DNA of 64,000 nucleotides, taken from positions 22,910,103-22,974,102 of the forward strand of contig NC_087254.1 in NCBI RefSeq assembly GCF_037042905.1, written 5' to 3'. This document shows, piece by piece, positions 62,040-64,000 of this stretch (the stretch's first letter is position 1; each line of letters opens with the position of its first letter). The notes beneath the pieces are model-generated. The model worked only from the letters and a program-made list of their open reading frames with translations, searched no databases and was not told the DNA's origin. This stretch comes from Lytechinus pictus. Taxonomy: Eukaryota; Echinodermata; Echinoidea; Temnopleuroida; Toxopneustidae. The translations under genes and the position numbers were made by a program.

Positions 62040-62990
62040 GTCTCACCTGCATAGCAGAGTGAGACTATAGGCGCCGCTTTTCCGACGGCGGCGGCGGCGT
62101 CAACACCAAATCTTAACCTGAGGTTAAGTTTTTGAAATGACAGCATAACTTAGAAAGTATATGGACCTAGTTCATGAAACTTGGCCATAAGGTTAATCAA
62201 GTATTACTGAACATCCTGCCTGAGTTTCATGTCACATGACCAAGGTCAAAGGTCATTTAGGGTCAATGAACTTAGACCATGTTGGGGGAATCAACATCAA
62301 AATCTTAACCTAAGGTTAAGTTTTTGAAATGTCATCATAACTTAGAAAATATATGGACCTAGTTCATGAAACTTATACATAAGGTTAATCAAGTATCACT
62401 GAAAATCCTGCATGAGTTTCACGTCACATGACCAAGGTCAAAGGTCATTTAGGGTCAATGAACTTTGGCCGAATTGGGGGTATCTGTTGAATTACCATCA
62501 TAACTTTGAAAGTTTATGGATCTGATTCATGAAACTTGGACATAATAGTAATCAAGTATTACTGAACATCCTGTGCAAGTTTCAGGTCACATGATCAAGG
62601 TCAAAGGTCATTTAGGGTCAATGAACTTTGGCCAAATTGGGGTATTTGTTGAATTACAGCCATAAATTTGAAAGTGTGTTGGTCTAGTTCATAAAACTTG
62701 GACATAATAGTAATCAAGTATCACTGAACATCCTGTGCGAGTTTCAGGTCACATGATCAAGGTCAAAGGTCATGTAAGGTCAAAGAACTTTGGCCACGTT
62801 GGGGGTATTTGTTGAATTGCCATCATATCTCTATAAGTGTATTGGTCTAGTTCATAAAACGTGGAAATAAGAGTAACCAAGTATCACTGAACATCTTGTG
62901 CGAGTTATAGTAGTTTTCAAAATCAGCACTGCTGCTATATTGAATCGCGTGATGCAGGTGAGACGGCCAGAGGCATTCCACTTGTTTCAT
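62040..62990. mobile_element. Repeat element with internal ~160-190-bp tandem units and DR1 motifs
   Basis: GTCTCACCTGCATAGCAG on the left and GATGCAGGTGAGAC on the right are inverted. Inside, a unit containing CATGAAACTTGGnCATAA, CACATGACCAAGGTCAAAGG and GGTCAATGAACTT recurs four times. AGGTCAAAGGTCA starts at 62243, 62435, 62598 and 62760. A CGGCGGCGGCGGCG stretch lies near the left end. Non-coding. Confidence 0.8.
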
Positions 62991-62999
62991 TTATGATTT

Positions 63000-64000
63000 T
63001 ATTTGATATGGTTTCAGCAATTAATCTCTAGTGGAGAGGTATCGAGTACCAGTCTTTTACCCCCCCCCCCTCCCCCCCCCCCCCCATCCGCGCCTGGTTG
63101 CCGGACTGAATTAACTTCCATATCACTAATTTGTTTTCTTTTTCTAAAAGCCTATAAATCAGGATAAACTTTTAATTGGTGCATCGCAGATGGGGGAGTT
63201 ACAGTGGACCCCCGAAATTTCACGACCAAGAAACAAAAAGGAAGAAAAGGGGGTCAAAATATGTAATAATTTTCTAATTATTATGTCAACTGAAAATCTA
63301 TTCCACACAGTTAGATTTTTGTATTAAAAATGTCTTCTTTTTTGCTCGCGTGCTTCATTCTCTCGCAGCTTTTAAGGAATTTTGGATCATACGCCATGTC
63401 TGCCCCCTCAAAATTGTTGGCTCATTATACTGGTGCATATACCGATCATTATAGGAATGAAGTCATGTAATTGCCCCTCCCCCCAAAAAAAAGGTTGAGG
63501 GGGCTCAACATAGCATATGCAGCAAAATATTATTTAATAGGAATAATAATGATAAACGAAATAAAAAAAAGAATTTGCTCTCATGGCTTATTTCCTGAAA
63601 ATTTTGATATTATATGTCACCCCTTTCCTTACCCTTCGTTTCATTTTCTCCCTTTCTCTCTCTCTCTCTCTCTCTCTTAATCTATACGCCAGTGTAAGAA
63701 TGCGATGCAAAAATGAAAGAAAAAAAAATTGGGATGGGGATGAGAGGATGGGCAGCACATTGAATATCATCAGGGAAAGAACAATGTAGTATAGAATTGC
63801 AGTGGCGTAACTATCTGCCCGCGCCTCTACCCCCCCCCCATCGGCAGGCAAAAAAAAAACGGGGGGAGCAGAAAAAGAGGGAGAAAGAAAGAGAGATATA
63901 GTTTTTTAAAAAGGAAAAAAAGAAAGAAAAGGATAATATGCATGTTCACGTTGTATGTCTAATGAGATACATAGTCCCTTTAAGAAGATTAAATCGTGCT
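63000..64000. other. Right-edge intergenic, simple repeats
   Basis: Contains a near-continuous C run at 63060-63085, a (TC)n tract at about 63653-63677 and A-rich purine tracts at 63850-63930. No gene recognised. Confidence 0.5.

Overview
This is an animal nuclear genome window, most likely from an echinoderm and probably a sea urchin. The evidence is the spliced genes with GT/AG introns, a metazoan ATF4 and a metazoan HAPSTR1 (C16orf72) homologue, an LRAT-family gene, and a dense load of short inverted-repeat elements with G/C homopolymer tracts. The species assignment is inference. There are no bacterial-type operons and no rRNA genes, and most long open frames are artefacts of repeats.

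Layout. 1-4862 (+): an ATF4-type bZIP gene. A probable 5' exon lies at the window edge (1-64), followed by a 2.9 kb intron, a middle exon (2942-3229) and a terminal exon (3877 onward). The leader appears to carry the upstream-ORF design used for ATF4 translational control: one uORF assembled by splicing overlaps the main start in another frame, and a second ends 9 nt before it. 5-12 kb: MITE-like elements and a minisatellite. 12284-12781 (-): a compact LRAT-domain gene. 13-29 kb: repeat-dominated, with a broken LINE (18.3-19.6 kb), a 150-bp CCATGG-rich satellite (19.66-21.58 kb) and one weak lectin-like exon (22.1 kb).

29.1-47.4 kb (+): a His/Pro-rich gene that I do not recognise as a named family. 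Its first coding exon (29367-29408) is followed, 14 nt into the intron, by a 9.54 kb inverted-repeat element (29423-38964) flanked by a 6-bp direct repeat, CGGGGC. The element is built of palindromes, a 265/338-bp tandem array and a partial triplication of a 1.4 kb unit. Downstream exons run from 41092 to 45910, with two candidate poly(A) signals.

47.4-60.6 kb (-): HAPSTR1 homologue, with four coding exons between 60325 and 54629 and probably a long 3' UTR to its left. Its introns hold several inverted-repeat elements. 60.6-64 kb: repeats, including an element carrying four regularly spaced AGGTCAAAGGTCA motifs.

The genes are not an operon. Two of them (ATF4 and HAPSTR1) are stress-response regulators in other animals, but nothing in the sequence shows that they are co-regulated. 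Exon boundaries were placed by eye from splice consensus, reading-frame phase and remembered family similarity, without cDNA or database searches.
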